From: an uncultured Lentisphaerota bacterium
Lineage (GTDB): Bacteria > Verrucomicrobiota > Lentisphaeria > Oligosphaerales > CAITYL01
Direction of reading: 5' to 3'
Length of the DNA stretch: 34,271 bases
Assembly (NCBI GenBank): GCA_903896595.1
Contig: CAITYL010000192.1
Coordinates: 1-34,271, forward strand
This document shows, in pieces, positions 8,352-15,257 of the stretch. The number at the start of each line of letters is the position of its first letter. Within the stretch, counting starts at the first letter, position 1. Both the position numbers and the translations under genes were made by a program. Below the pieces are notes generated by a model that made no database searches, was not told the DNA's origin, and worked only from the letters and a program-made list of their open reading frames with translations.

Positions 8352-8869
8352 TGTAGATGCTCCTTCAGCAGGCGGTGGAGTTCGACCTCCGCATAACGGC
8401 GTTCACGGGCACGGCCACCCCGAAGGGCGTCGGTCAAGGCAAGCAGCCCGTACAGGCGCGGATCCTTCACGGCGGCGGCGGGGACATTCGCGCAAAGCGG
8501 CTCAAACGTAATCCCTCTGACCGCGCCATCCCCCGCATACGGCCAAACCGGCGGCGGTTCCCCGCTGTCCGCAAACACCGCGGCCATGACCGGGGCGGCG
8601 TAGCCGGTGGGAAGGCCGCGGGTGGGTTCCCCGCGAACGGCGGGGAAGACGTAGCGCAACCCATGCACCAAAAATTCCATGACCGGTCCCGCCAACGGCC
8701 GCCGGCTCACCGGATCCAACAGTCCGGCCGCCGCATTGCGCCGGACGGCGGCGTGGACTTCGGACGGGCTCATCGCCACCGCGGCGGCCAGGCCCGCATA
8801 GGTCAGGCCGCGCCGGTCCGGGAGGCCCAGCGCCAAGAGAACAACTACGTCCTGTGGTTTCATTGACAT
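8348..8869 (-). CDS. Winged-helix DNA-binding protein
   Basis: A 173-residue protein whose first 65 residues form a winged helix: KPQDVVVLLALGL, LTYAGLAAAVAMSPSEVHAA (recognition helix) and AVRRNAAAGLLDP. The rest (EFLVHGLRYVFPAVRGEPTR, VWPYAGDGAVRG, LYGLLALTDALRGGRARER) is conserved in a family I know from genomes where it precedes the nucleotidyltransferase-like gene. The pair looks like a small two-gene cassette, possibly a toxin-antitoxin-like or phage-defence module, but the function is not established. The ATG at 8869 (or 8863) sits six bases after a predicted -10 box. Autoregulation through the palindrome at 8880-8898 is likely. Confidence 0.7.
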   Translation of the reverse strand: MSMKPQDVVVLLALGLPDRRGLTYAGLAAAVAMSPSEVHAAVRRNAAAGLLDPVSRRPLAGPVMEFLVHGLRYVFPAVRGEPTRGLPTGYAAPVMAAVFADSGEPPPVWPYAGDGAVRGITFEPLCANVPAAAVKDPRLYGLLALTDALRGGRARERRYAEVELHRLLKEHLQ

Positions 8870-8875
8870 ATAGAT

Positions 8876-8903
8876 ATGCTATTCGCGAATTGCGAATATG
8901 CAA
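8876..8903 (-). promoter_or_regulatory. Promoter and operator of the winged-helix gene
   Basis: On the minus strand TTGCAT (8903-8898) and TAGCAT (8881-8876) are separated by 16 bases. The spacer holds TATTCGC-GAATT-GCGAATA (plus-strand 8880-8898), a 7-bp inverted repeat suited to a dimeric regulator. The -10 box is followed after six bases by the ATG at 8869, which again implies a leaderless mRNA, as for the toxin-antitoxin promoter nearby. Confidence 0.6.
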
Positions 8904-9034
8904 GCCACTTCCGGCAAAAATACCATTTTACAACGGACTGCCATCGTTTACCTTATTCCCGACAGCAAACGCGGCAAGAAATTCAGTTTGCATAATGGCA
9001 CCGTCGTCTTGAGATCATGTGCGGGGACACTGAC

Positions 9035-10882
9035 ATGGGCAGTTTGAAGGAAATTTGGAGCGGAGTATTGTCGGAATTCCGGCTGGGGGAAGGCACCTAT
9101 GGACGTGGGCGGGGCGCGGAGTATGCGCGTTCCGGGAGGGTTCAGAAGATTGAAGTAGGCGAAACCGCCATCGACGCCAAGGTCGCCGGACAACGGCTCT
9201 ATGCGACCCGGCTAGTCATCCGGAACGGACGCCTGTCGGGACGGTGTTCATGCCCGATGGGCGTTCAAGGAGACTTTTGCAAGCATTGCGTTGCCGTCGC
9301 CTTGGTCGCCAAACAACAGCTTTTAGCCGGCGAGAAAACGCCTTCCGCACAACCCACGGACGGCATGGCGTCCGCCCGTTCCGCGAAAAAGGAAAAAACG
9401 GCACAGGTTACCCAAGCGCAGCTGCGGGCGCATTTGATGAGTTGGGAAAAATCGGCGTTGGTGGACCTGTTGTTCAAGGTTGCCTGTACAGAGGGCAAGG
9501 AGTTAGAGGCGATCCGGTTCAAGCTGGTGGCGGAACGCGGCCCGGACATTTTGACCGCCCATCTACGCGAAAAACTTCTGAGTGCGGCAAAAACAGTTGC
9601 TGAAAGTAGTGAAAGCGGTGAGGATTGTGATTATGGCGGCAGGGGCCGGTACGGAGATGATGACGAGCTTGACAATGAGTCTGACGCCGCTTATACCGAT
9701 GCCGATACGTGCCTGAAAAAACTGACCGGTGTGTTAACAACGCATCCAGCGCAGGCTTGCGCCATCCGCCTCTTGTGTGAGGAGGCGCTGCAGGTGATGG
9801 ACAAACAGGTGGATGACGACTGCTGCTCCGAGAATGCCCATGCACTGGTGGAATCGTTGGCGACCTTGCATGTGGCGGCGGCACGACAGGAGAATCCGGA
9901 GCCATTAGCCTTCGCCGCCAAGCTGTTGGAGCTTGATTTGACGTCTCCGGCCACCGCTTTTGGCTCTTCCCGAAAAACCTATGGCCGTATTTTGGGTAAA
10001 CCGGGCCTTGCGGAATACATCAGGCTTGCCCGGGCGAAATGGGCGGCGTTGTCGGACAAGCAGAAAAGGGAAGACTGGCGGCTGAAACGGCTGGTCTTGG
10101 AACTCGCCGAAGATGAACAGAATTTGGATGCGGTCATGGCCATCAAATCCGCCAAGCTTGAAAGCCTGTTCGATTATGAAGCATTGGCGAAGAGTTGTTG
10201 CGACATGCGGCGGGACGATCTGGCCATTGAATGGCTAGAGAAGGGGCTGCAAAAATTTACCGGGAAAGCGGGATCTCACCACCGAGGGACATTCAGTTCG
10301 GAACGGACATTCCTGGCCGGATTGTACATCAAGGCCAAACAGCATGAACGGGCGTTGGCCTTGCTTTGGAATAATTTCGAGGATCATCCATACCTTGAAA
10401 CTTATCGGGCGGTGAAAGCGGTTGCCGATAAACTTGGCAGCTGGACGGAATGGCGGGAAAAGGCGCAAACCCACATGAAGGCCCACTTGGCAAAGGTGGA
10501 GCCACTCGCTTGGGGGGCTGCCCGGCGCGACTTTGCACCGTTGGTCGAGATTTTATTATGGGAAAAGCGTGACGGCGACGCATGGGCGGTGGCGCAGTCC
10601 AAGCCCTGCAATCTGGAAATGCTTCGCCGACTGGCAAAGCAGACGGCCGCCTCGCACCCCGAAGCCGCCTTGGCCGTCTTCCGCAAAATAGCATTGGACA
10701 CGTTGCCCGGTTCAGGCCCGAATTATGACGAAACGGTCAGGCGCCTTGATGACTGGCGCCGCCAACTGGAGACGATGGGACGCCAAGCCGAGTTCGATGC
10801 CGAAATTGCCCGAATCGCCGTCCAATACAAGACGCGCCGCAACCTGACCGCCGCTTTGCGCAAGAAGCAGTGGATCGGTTAA
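9035..10882 (+). CDS. SWIM zinc-finger protein
   Basis: A 615-residue protein with a SWIM zinc finger at residues 71-84: CSC at 71-73, then C82 and H84 in the CxC...CxH pattern. SWIM domains bind nucleic acid or protein partners. A linker with acidic residues (SGEDCDYGG, DDDELDNESD) follows. The rest, from about residue 230 to the end, is helix-rich and repeat-like (EWLEKGLQKF, LAGLYIKAKQHERALALLWN), similar to TPR-type scaffolds. The ATG at 9035 is favoured over 9017 because GGGGA precedes it by seven bases. It stands alone, divergent from the winged-helix gene. The cellular role is unknown. Confidence 0.75.
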   Translation: MGSLKEIWSGVLSEFRLGEGTYGRGRGAEYARSGRVQKIEVGETAIDAKVAGQRLYATRLVIRNGRLSGRCSCPMGVQGDFCKHCVAVALVAKQQLLAGEKTPSAQPTDGMASARSAKKEKTAQVTQAQLRAHLMSWEKSALVDLLFKVACTEGKELEAIRFKLVAERGPDILTAHLREKLLSAAKTVAESSESGEDCDYGGRGRYGDDDELDNESDAAYTDADTCLKKLTGVLTTHPAQACAIRLLCEEALQVMDKQVDDDCCSENAHALVESLATLHVAAARQENPEPLAFAAKLLELDLTSPATAFGSSRKTYGRILGKPGLAEYIRLARAKWAALSDKQKREDWRLKRLVLELAEDEQNLDAVMAIKSAKLESLFDYEALAKSCCDMRRDDLAIEWLEKGLQKFTGKAGSHHRGTFSSERTFLAGLYIKAKQHERALALLWNNFEDHPYLETYRAVKAVADKLGSWTEWREKAQTHMKAHLAKVEPLAWGAARRDFAPLVEILLWEKRDGDAWAVAQSKPCNLEMLRRLAKQTAASHPEAALAVFRKIALDTLPGSGPNYDETVRRLDDWRRQLETMGRQAEFDAEIARIAVQYKTRRNLTAALRKKQWIG

Positions 10883-10918
10883 ACGGCAAGAAATCTTCGT
10901 CACGGCTTGTCGGACGAT

Positions 10919-11119
10919 GTTGGGGCCACCCTTTTGAAAAAGGGTGATCCCCAAACCCCTTCCTAAAACTTTTGTTTCATTTTGCGGATTTCGCAGGCCG
11001 CTGCCGTGCAACAAACCACGATTGGGACAGCAGGGGCGGCCTGCGGAATCCGCAAAAAGGCACAAACAGGTTTGACGGAGGGTTTGGGAACCGCCTTTCC
11101 TCAAAAGGGGGTTCCCAAC
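10919..11119. repeat. MITE-like palindromic element, copy II
   Basis: The longest copy (201 bp), inverted relative to copy I. It starts GTTGGGGCCACCCTTTTG and ends AAAAGGGGGTTCCCAAC. Nested inverted blocks around GCGGATTTCGCAGGCCGC and GGCCTGCGGAATCCGC fill the middle. It lies between the convergent SWIM and EamA genes and contains no gene. Confidence 0.8.
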
Positions 11120-11138
11120 TGATCGCTAGGCGTGCGGC

Positions 11139-12035
11139 TCACACCGACAAAATGATTCCGCCCGCCACCATCAGGGCGACACCGACGGCTTTCTGCGCCA
11201 GTGTCAGGCCACGGATCTCTTCGGCAACGGCCTTTGGAAAGAAGCGGGTCAAGAGGAACGCGGCCACCAGGACGAACAGCGGTTGCGTACAGGAAATGGC
11301 CTGCACAAACGCCACCGGAAACACCAGCAGAAAGTAGCAGAGGCCAACGTCCCCCAGCAGGCAGGCGAGTTCCGAGACCGCCTGCACTTTGAGCCGCGTC
11401 CGCAGCCCAAGCACAAACCCGCGCCGCTCCTGTTTGCCGATCAGGATGAAGATCGTCCAAAACATTTTGGCCACCAGGGCGATGAAGATGGCCGCGGCCG
11501 GACTGAGGTCGCGTCCGAACTCCGCAAAGACCACGTCATACCCGGCCATCAACGCCGCCGACAGCAGCATCAACCCGACGAGCTTTTTCTTCACTTTGCC
11601 TTTGTGGAACGACAACAGGAAGCCGCCGCCAGCCAGCATGCCCACTGCCAGGAGCTGGAACGCCGTCATTTTTTCGTGCAACAGCAAAAACGCCCCGACC
11701 AGGCCGAACACCGGAATGGCTTGGAAATACGGCACCACCCGCGACGGTTCTTCCGTTTTCATCGCCGCCAGGTAAATCCACATGCTGGCCAGATACAGCA
11801 GCTCATTGAACAGCAGCGGGATGGCGTTCTCCAGGCCGCCCAGCGGCGTGCCCGTGGCGTAAATCCACATCCCCAGCGGCAGCGCCCCCACAATGGCAAA
11901 GAACCCGCCCAGCGCCATCAGCGCCCCCGGCCGCGAGTCCACGTCGTCCCCGCGCAACTGGAACTTGTCCACCAGGTTGGACACCATGTACAGGAACGGC
12001 ACCACCAGGATGCAGAGCAGGGAAAGGCTGGTCAT
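11139..12035 (-). CDS. EamA/DMT-type transporter
   Basis: A 298-residue inner-membrane protein with about ten hydrophobic helices in two similar halves, the layout of drug/metabolite transporters with paired EamA domains. Recognisable pieces are AMKTEEPSRVVPYFQAIPVF in the first half and LVFPVAFVQAISCTQPLFVL with a closing VGVALMVAGGIILSV in the second. The substrate is unknown. Its ATG overlaps the TGA of the shortened four-helix gene upstream (ATGA at 12035-12032), so the two genes are probably translated together. Confidence 0.75.
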   Translation of the reverse strand: MTSLSLLCILVVPFLYMVSNLVDKFQLRGDDVDSRPGALMALGGFFAIVGALPLGMWIYATGTPLGGLENAIPLLFNELLYLASMWIYLAAMKTEEPSRVVPYFQAIPVFGLVGAFLLLHEKMTAFQLLAVGMLAGGGFLLSFHKGKVKKKLVGLMLLSAALMAGYDVVFAEFGRDLSPAAAIFIALVAKMFWTIFILIGKQERRGFVLGLRTRLKVQAVSELACLLGDVGLCYFLLVFPVAFVQAISCTQPLFVLVAAFLLTRFFPKAVAEEIRGLTLAQKAVGVALMVAGGIILSV

Positions 12036-12469
12036 GGTGCGCCCACCCCGGCGAATGCCTGTTCCAAAGACGCCAACTGGCGGTCCAGCAGAAGGCAGGC
12101 CAGGTTGAGCAGCGACAGCGCCGCATTGGCCGCCAGTACGGCGGAGGGCAGGGGGCGGTCCGGTGGCGTTGCACGGACTGGCACGGACCTACACGGACCC
12201 GCACGGACTGGTGCGGGGGCATGCGCCGTGCATTCCGTCCGTGTGGGTCCGTGTAAGTCCGTGCTCGTCCGTGTGCGCATGCCGTTTTGCTCCTGCATGT
12301 TGCGCTCTTCAGCCACCCACTGCCGCACCTCGGCCAGCGTTTGGCAACGCCGCTCCTTGAAACGATCACAAAACTGCACCGTCACATCATAAAGCAGCTC
12401 CGCCACTTGGAAACTTTTCAGGTGACGGTAGCCGCCATGCGGCAGAATGATGGGGGCGTGGTCTGGCAT
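12032..12469 (-). pseudogene. Shortened four-helix-bundle-suffix gene (copy 1)
   Basis: A 145-residue frame nearly identical at both ends to the complete gene at 19602-20318. It begins MPDHAPIILPHGGYRHLKSF and keeps VQFCD, then jumps straight to RFKERR. Seventy-six residues of the full-length protein are missing without loss of frame, including HDQMVQAARSG and NIAEG, the signature of the four-helix core. The end is also lost: after LEQAFA the frame stops, so GGFTERLYRVRS is absent. Residues about 65-105 are encoded by repeat array A1 (12172-12273). It is probably a non-functional relic, though its stop still overlaps the EamA start and could act in translational coupling. Confidence 0.7.
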
Positions 12470-12612
12470 GGTACGTACGTTCTGGGGAAATGCCAATCTA
12501 TCTAATGCATATAAAAATAAGTGTTTTTTGGGAGAATGCAAACGGCGCCGGCACGGACGTACACGGACCAGCACGGACCTACACGGACGCAGTCGTGGCG
12601 CCAAAACCAGGT
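12051..12612. repeat. Left member of a long direct repeat
   Basis: This segment matches 19671-20459 in the same orientation at roughly 90% identity by eye, apart from the 228-bp deletion in this copy. It covers most of the four-helix-suffix gene, its internal array, the upstream AT-rich block with ATAAAAATAAGTGTTTTT and GGAGAATGCAA, and the left arm of the next array. The two members bracket the paralog pair and the SET, PurD-like and TOTE genes. Confidence 0.8.
12172..12273. repeat. Type A hairpin array A1
   Basis: Four CACGGAC cores at 10-bp spacing (12172-12208), a 28-base loop, and four GTCCGTG cores (12237-12273). The 3-nt spacers (TGG, CTA, CCG on the left; TGG, TAA, CTC on the right) do not complement each other, so the stem would alternate 7-bp helices with 3x3 internal loops. 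It lies in frame inside the shortened four-helix-suffix gene. Confidence 0.9.
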
Positions 12613-12677
12613 TAATCCACGGTGTCCGTGCCGGTCGGTGGTCGGTGCCAGTCCGTGTGCGTCCGTGTACGTCCGTG
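12552..12677. repeat. Type A hairpin array A2
   Basis: Four left CACGGAC cores (12552-12588). The right arm (12624-12677) has six units, one out of step and two altered to GTCGGTG. The loop contains a GTGGCGCC block shared with array A6. It fills the space between the second unknown paralog and the shortened four-helix gene, a stretch (12470-12707) with no gene. Confidence 0.85.
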
Positions 12678-12707
12678 CGTGCATGCCGGTGTGCCTTTCC
12701 CGCACAG

Positions 12708-13502
12708 TTACGTCTCTCGCAACAACGCCGGGCGCATTGGCAGTTTATGGACCTTGGCATAGTTCACAAGATGCTCATTTATCTGCGGTGGATAGCTCCA
12801 CCAGTAAAAATCCTCCTCCGGCGTCTGGTGCTCGGGATATAGCCGCACCACCAGCGGCTGCAATCCAAACTTCTCCTCGATCCTTTGCAACGCTGGCAAC
12901 ACAACATTATGCGTGAACGGTGCCTCTTTCGGATCGGCCGTCGTTTGGAAATTATCAAACAATACCCCGTGTGCCACCATGTGCAGCATCCATGGATAAT
13001 AGTACTCTGTTGGTTTACCGATTTCGTGAAACCATTGGGTCATATCCTGTTGTTCAATCGGATAACCGGCCAGTCCCAATAGCCGGCCGTGAAACGCCAC
13101 CAACGGTTCGCCCAGTCGCGTAACAACTTCGAGGAACGGTTTTCGATTGCTGCCCGACATAGAAATCACCTCAATCAGCAATTTCCGATCCACGTCCACT
13201 ACTCGCAGTTCTCCCCATCCTCGTTTTTCGTCGTTGCACCGCGAAAAGAAATCGCCAAAAAATTCCCAAGCAAAAGGCTCTCCACCAACGTAGTTTGCGG
13301 CCTGGTGGAAAAACATAAAACCATTGTCTGGTGAAAGCAGTTGCCGTGTGATTACCGCTCGTGGCCGCGCACGAAACTTCGGCACAAACCGCGTTCCCAA
13401 CTCCGCCTCGACTGCTGCCCGTAGCTTCGTGTCTAGCCAGCGCCGTGCCAATTCTGTCCGCGCTTCATCCAAGGAGAAATAAATTTGGTTGGAGCAATTC
13501 AT
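12708..13502 (-). CDS. Unknown protein, tandem paralog 2
   Basis: A 264-residue soluble protein that I do not recognise, paralogous to the gene just upstream (13499-14281). Shared blocks include RAVI(T/G)RQL(L/V)SPDN near residue 50, NYVGxxPFAWEFxGDxFS near 70, DMTxW(F/Y)xxxGKPTEYYYP near 150, MHxVAHGVLFxxF near 172, and VVRLYPxxQTPxEDFxWWSYP near 215. Conserved His, Asp, Glu and Trp residues could make an active site, but no named fold is apparent. Its ATG overlaps the stop of the upstream paralog (ATGA, 13502-13499), so the two are co-translated. GC content is higher than in its partner. Confidence 0.7.
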   Translation of the reverse strand: MNCSNQIYFSLDEARTELARRWLDTKLRAAVEAELGTRFVPKFRARPRAVITRQLLSPDNGFMFFHQAANYVGGEPFAWEFFGDFFSRCNDEKRGWGELRVVDVDRKLLIEVISMSGSNRKPFLEVVTRLGEPLVAFHGRLLGLAGYPIEQQDMTQWFHEIGKPTEYYYPWMLHMVAHGVLFDNFQTTADPKEAPFTHNVVLPALQRIEEKFGLQPLVVRLYPEHQTPEEDFYWWSYPPQINEHLVNYAKVHKLPMRPALLRET

Positions 13503-14281
13503 TCCAATATCCGTATGGGAAATTTGTTTTCTTTAGCATATTTATCAATATAATCATTAACTGTTCGCGGATAACTCCACCAAAAAAAATCTTCATCAGG
13601 GGTTTGATTAGCAGGGTAAAGGCGCACGACAATTGGGGATAATCCATATTCTTTTTTGATGCTTAAAAAAATAGGAATTATCACATCCTGAGTGAAAACT
13701 TCCTGATAATCGTTTTCTACATCAAAGGCTTCAAATAACACTCCATGTGCCACAAAATGCATAAGAAATGGATAATAATATTCAGTTGGCTTTCCATTAG
13801 CCTGATACCAGTCTGTCATGTCCCTGCATTCCAGCCCCAATCCGCTGAGTTCCAGCAAGCGATGGTGAAATCCCGTCAAACTTTCCCCTGTGCGTGTCAC
13901 CACTTTACCAATGGGTTTCTGATTTTCAGCAGTAAAAGAAACGGCTTCGACTAGCCCCCGAATCCCAGATGAAAGTGTCACCCGCAATCGCCCCAATCCT
14001 GCTTTTTCAATGTTGCTATGCGAGAATCGGTCTCCATGAAATTCCCACGCAAATGGTTTCGCCCCAACATAATTAGACAGCATGATAAACAAAGTCAATG
14101 CATTGTCAGGTGATACAAGTTGTCGCCCGATTACTGCACGTGGATAGTCTCGCAATTCAGGGACAAATTTATTTCCCAAATCAGTTTCAATTGCCCGGCG
14201 CAATTCAATATCTTCCCAGCGCTTTGCCAACTCTGCTCGCGCCTCATCTATGGAGAAGGTCGTGGCTTTTAAATCCTTCAT
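13499..14281 (-). CDS. Unknown protein, tandem paralog 1
   Basis: A 260-residue soluble protein of the same unrecognised family as the overlapping downstream gene. It begins MKDLKATTFSIDEARAELAK and keeps the blocks RAVIGRQLVSPDN, NYVGAKPFAWEFHGDRFS, GKPTEYYYPFLMHFVAHGV and VVRLYPANQTPDEDFFWWSY. The gene is visibly richer in A and T than most of the window, as is the SET gene upstream, suggesting arrival from another genome. Both paralogs keep the same conserved residues, so both are probably functional and may form a heteromer. The function is unknown. Confidence 0.7.
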   Translation of the reverse strand: MKDLKATTFSIDEARAELAKRWEDIELRRAIETDLGNKFVPELRDYPRAVIGRQLVSPDNALTLFIMLSNYVGAKPFAWEFHGDRFSHSNIEKAGLGRLRVTLSSGIRGLVEAVSFTAENQKPIGKVVTRTGESLTGFHHRLLELSGLGLECRDMTDWYQANGKPTEYYYPFLMHFVAHGVLFEAFDVENDYQEVFTQDVIIPIFLSIKKEYGLSPIVVRLYPANQTPDEDFFWWSYPRTVNDYIDKYAKENKFPIRILE

Positions 14282-14373
14282 AATTTTCCCATCCAGTGAA
14301 CCATTTTAGCCAGCCTCACGCCCGTCCGCACCACCGCCGCGTCAACACGGGTTGAGGACACGCCCGAGCGAGC

Positions 14374-14982
14374 CTACCGGATGGACATTGTTTTCTTTCG
14401 GCGTTTCGCTTCGTTTAACTTGTCAATCTTTTCCTGGATGTACCATGAAAAATAGCCTTTATAGCGCTTCTGCAGTTCGGGAAGTTGCCAGTCATCTTCG
14501 GTGACTTTACTGCGGCATTTTTGGGAGCCGCATTTACAGGAAAACTCAGTAATTAAAATGGAAGATTTACTTGCAGCAAGAATCATTGCGTAATCAATGG
14601 TTATTTCTTCGTTAACAGCGATGTTTCTCATTGCAATATATATAATTTGTCCTTTTACGCCGACATTCGGATTGCAATTATGATTGATGTAAGATTGATG
14701 TGTTAATATAATATCAGTATCGGTTCGTGGACCAATATAAAATTCTTCATGAATTTCTGTTGGTTTATCTATCATATCTCCGGAAAACCATTTTTCGTCT
14801 TTTGTTGTCAAGATATAACCGCCAGCAATCAATACGACTTCACCTTTTCGTACCGACTTTATTGCAAAAATACCTCTTCCATACATCCTTGTATCCCTTA
14901 CCTCTAACTTTGGATTTAACCAAGAAAAAGTCAACGGAGTCGTCAGCTTTTTTGCTAGCGATTTTTTGTTTGATTTTAACAT
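14374..14982 (-). CDS. SET-domain protein (lysine methyltransferase-like)
   Basis: A 202-residue protein made almost entirely of a SET domain, the S-adenosylmethionine-dependent protein-lysine methyltransferase fold common in eukaryotes and scattered in bacteria. Landmarks are MYGRGIFAIKSVRKGEVV (residues 33-50), the cofactor motif NHNCNPN (100-106), EEITIDYA (125-132) with the catalytic-type tyrosine, and a post-SET cysteine cluster CKCGSQKC (149-156) that would bind zinc with the NHxCxPN cysteine. All key residues are present. It is AT-rich compared with flanking genes and precedes the two unknown paralogs on the same strand with a gap of about 90 bases, so they may be co-transcribed. The substrate is unknown. 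Confidence 0.85.
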   Translation of the reverse strand: MLKSNKKSLAKKLTTPLTFSWLNPKLEVRDTRMYGRGIFAIKSVRKGEVVLIAGGYILTTKDEKWFSGDMIDKPTEIHEEFYIGPRTDTDIILTHQSYINHNCNPNVGVKGQIIYIAMRNIAVNEEITIDYAMILAASKSSILITEFSCKCGSQKCRSKVTEDDWQLPELQKRYKGYFSWYIQEKIDKLNEAKRRKKTMSIR

Positions 14983-15114
14983 GGTTTTATTTTTGCATTT
15001 TGTGTTTCAATTATCCCTGTTGGGACGCGGTTGCACCCCGTTTTGCGGTCACCGCATAGCCAAACCTCACGCCAGCACCAAAACCCACGCCTATCTGTAC
15101 TGCCGCCGAGTAAG

Positions 15115-15245
15115 CACGGACGTACACGGACACTCACGGACTTGCACAGACGCGCCGCCGGAAACTCTGGCACACCCATCCGCCGGATACCATTGCGCGC
15201 GTGCCTCTGTCCGTGGCTGTCCGTGACCGTCCGTGCTAGTCCGTG
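15115..15245. repeat. Type A hairpin array A3
   Basis: Four left cores (15115-15151, the last mutated to CACAGAC), a 57-base loop and four right GTCCGTG cores (15209-15245). It lies between the SET gene promoter region and the end of the PurD-like gene and stops 13 bases before that gene's stop codon. Nothing else is visible in 14983-15257. Confidence 0.9.
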
Positions 15246-15257
15246 TGTCCCGCGCGC

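Noticed and set aside
12470..12760. N-terminal extension of the shortened four-helix gene up to 12760
   Set aside because: The extra residues translate array A2 and the AT-rich upstream block; the complete copy starts at the equivalent of 12469.
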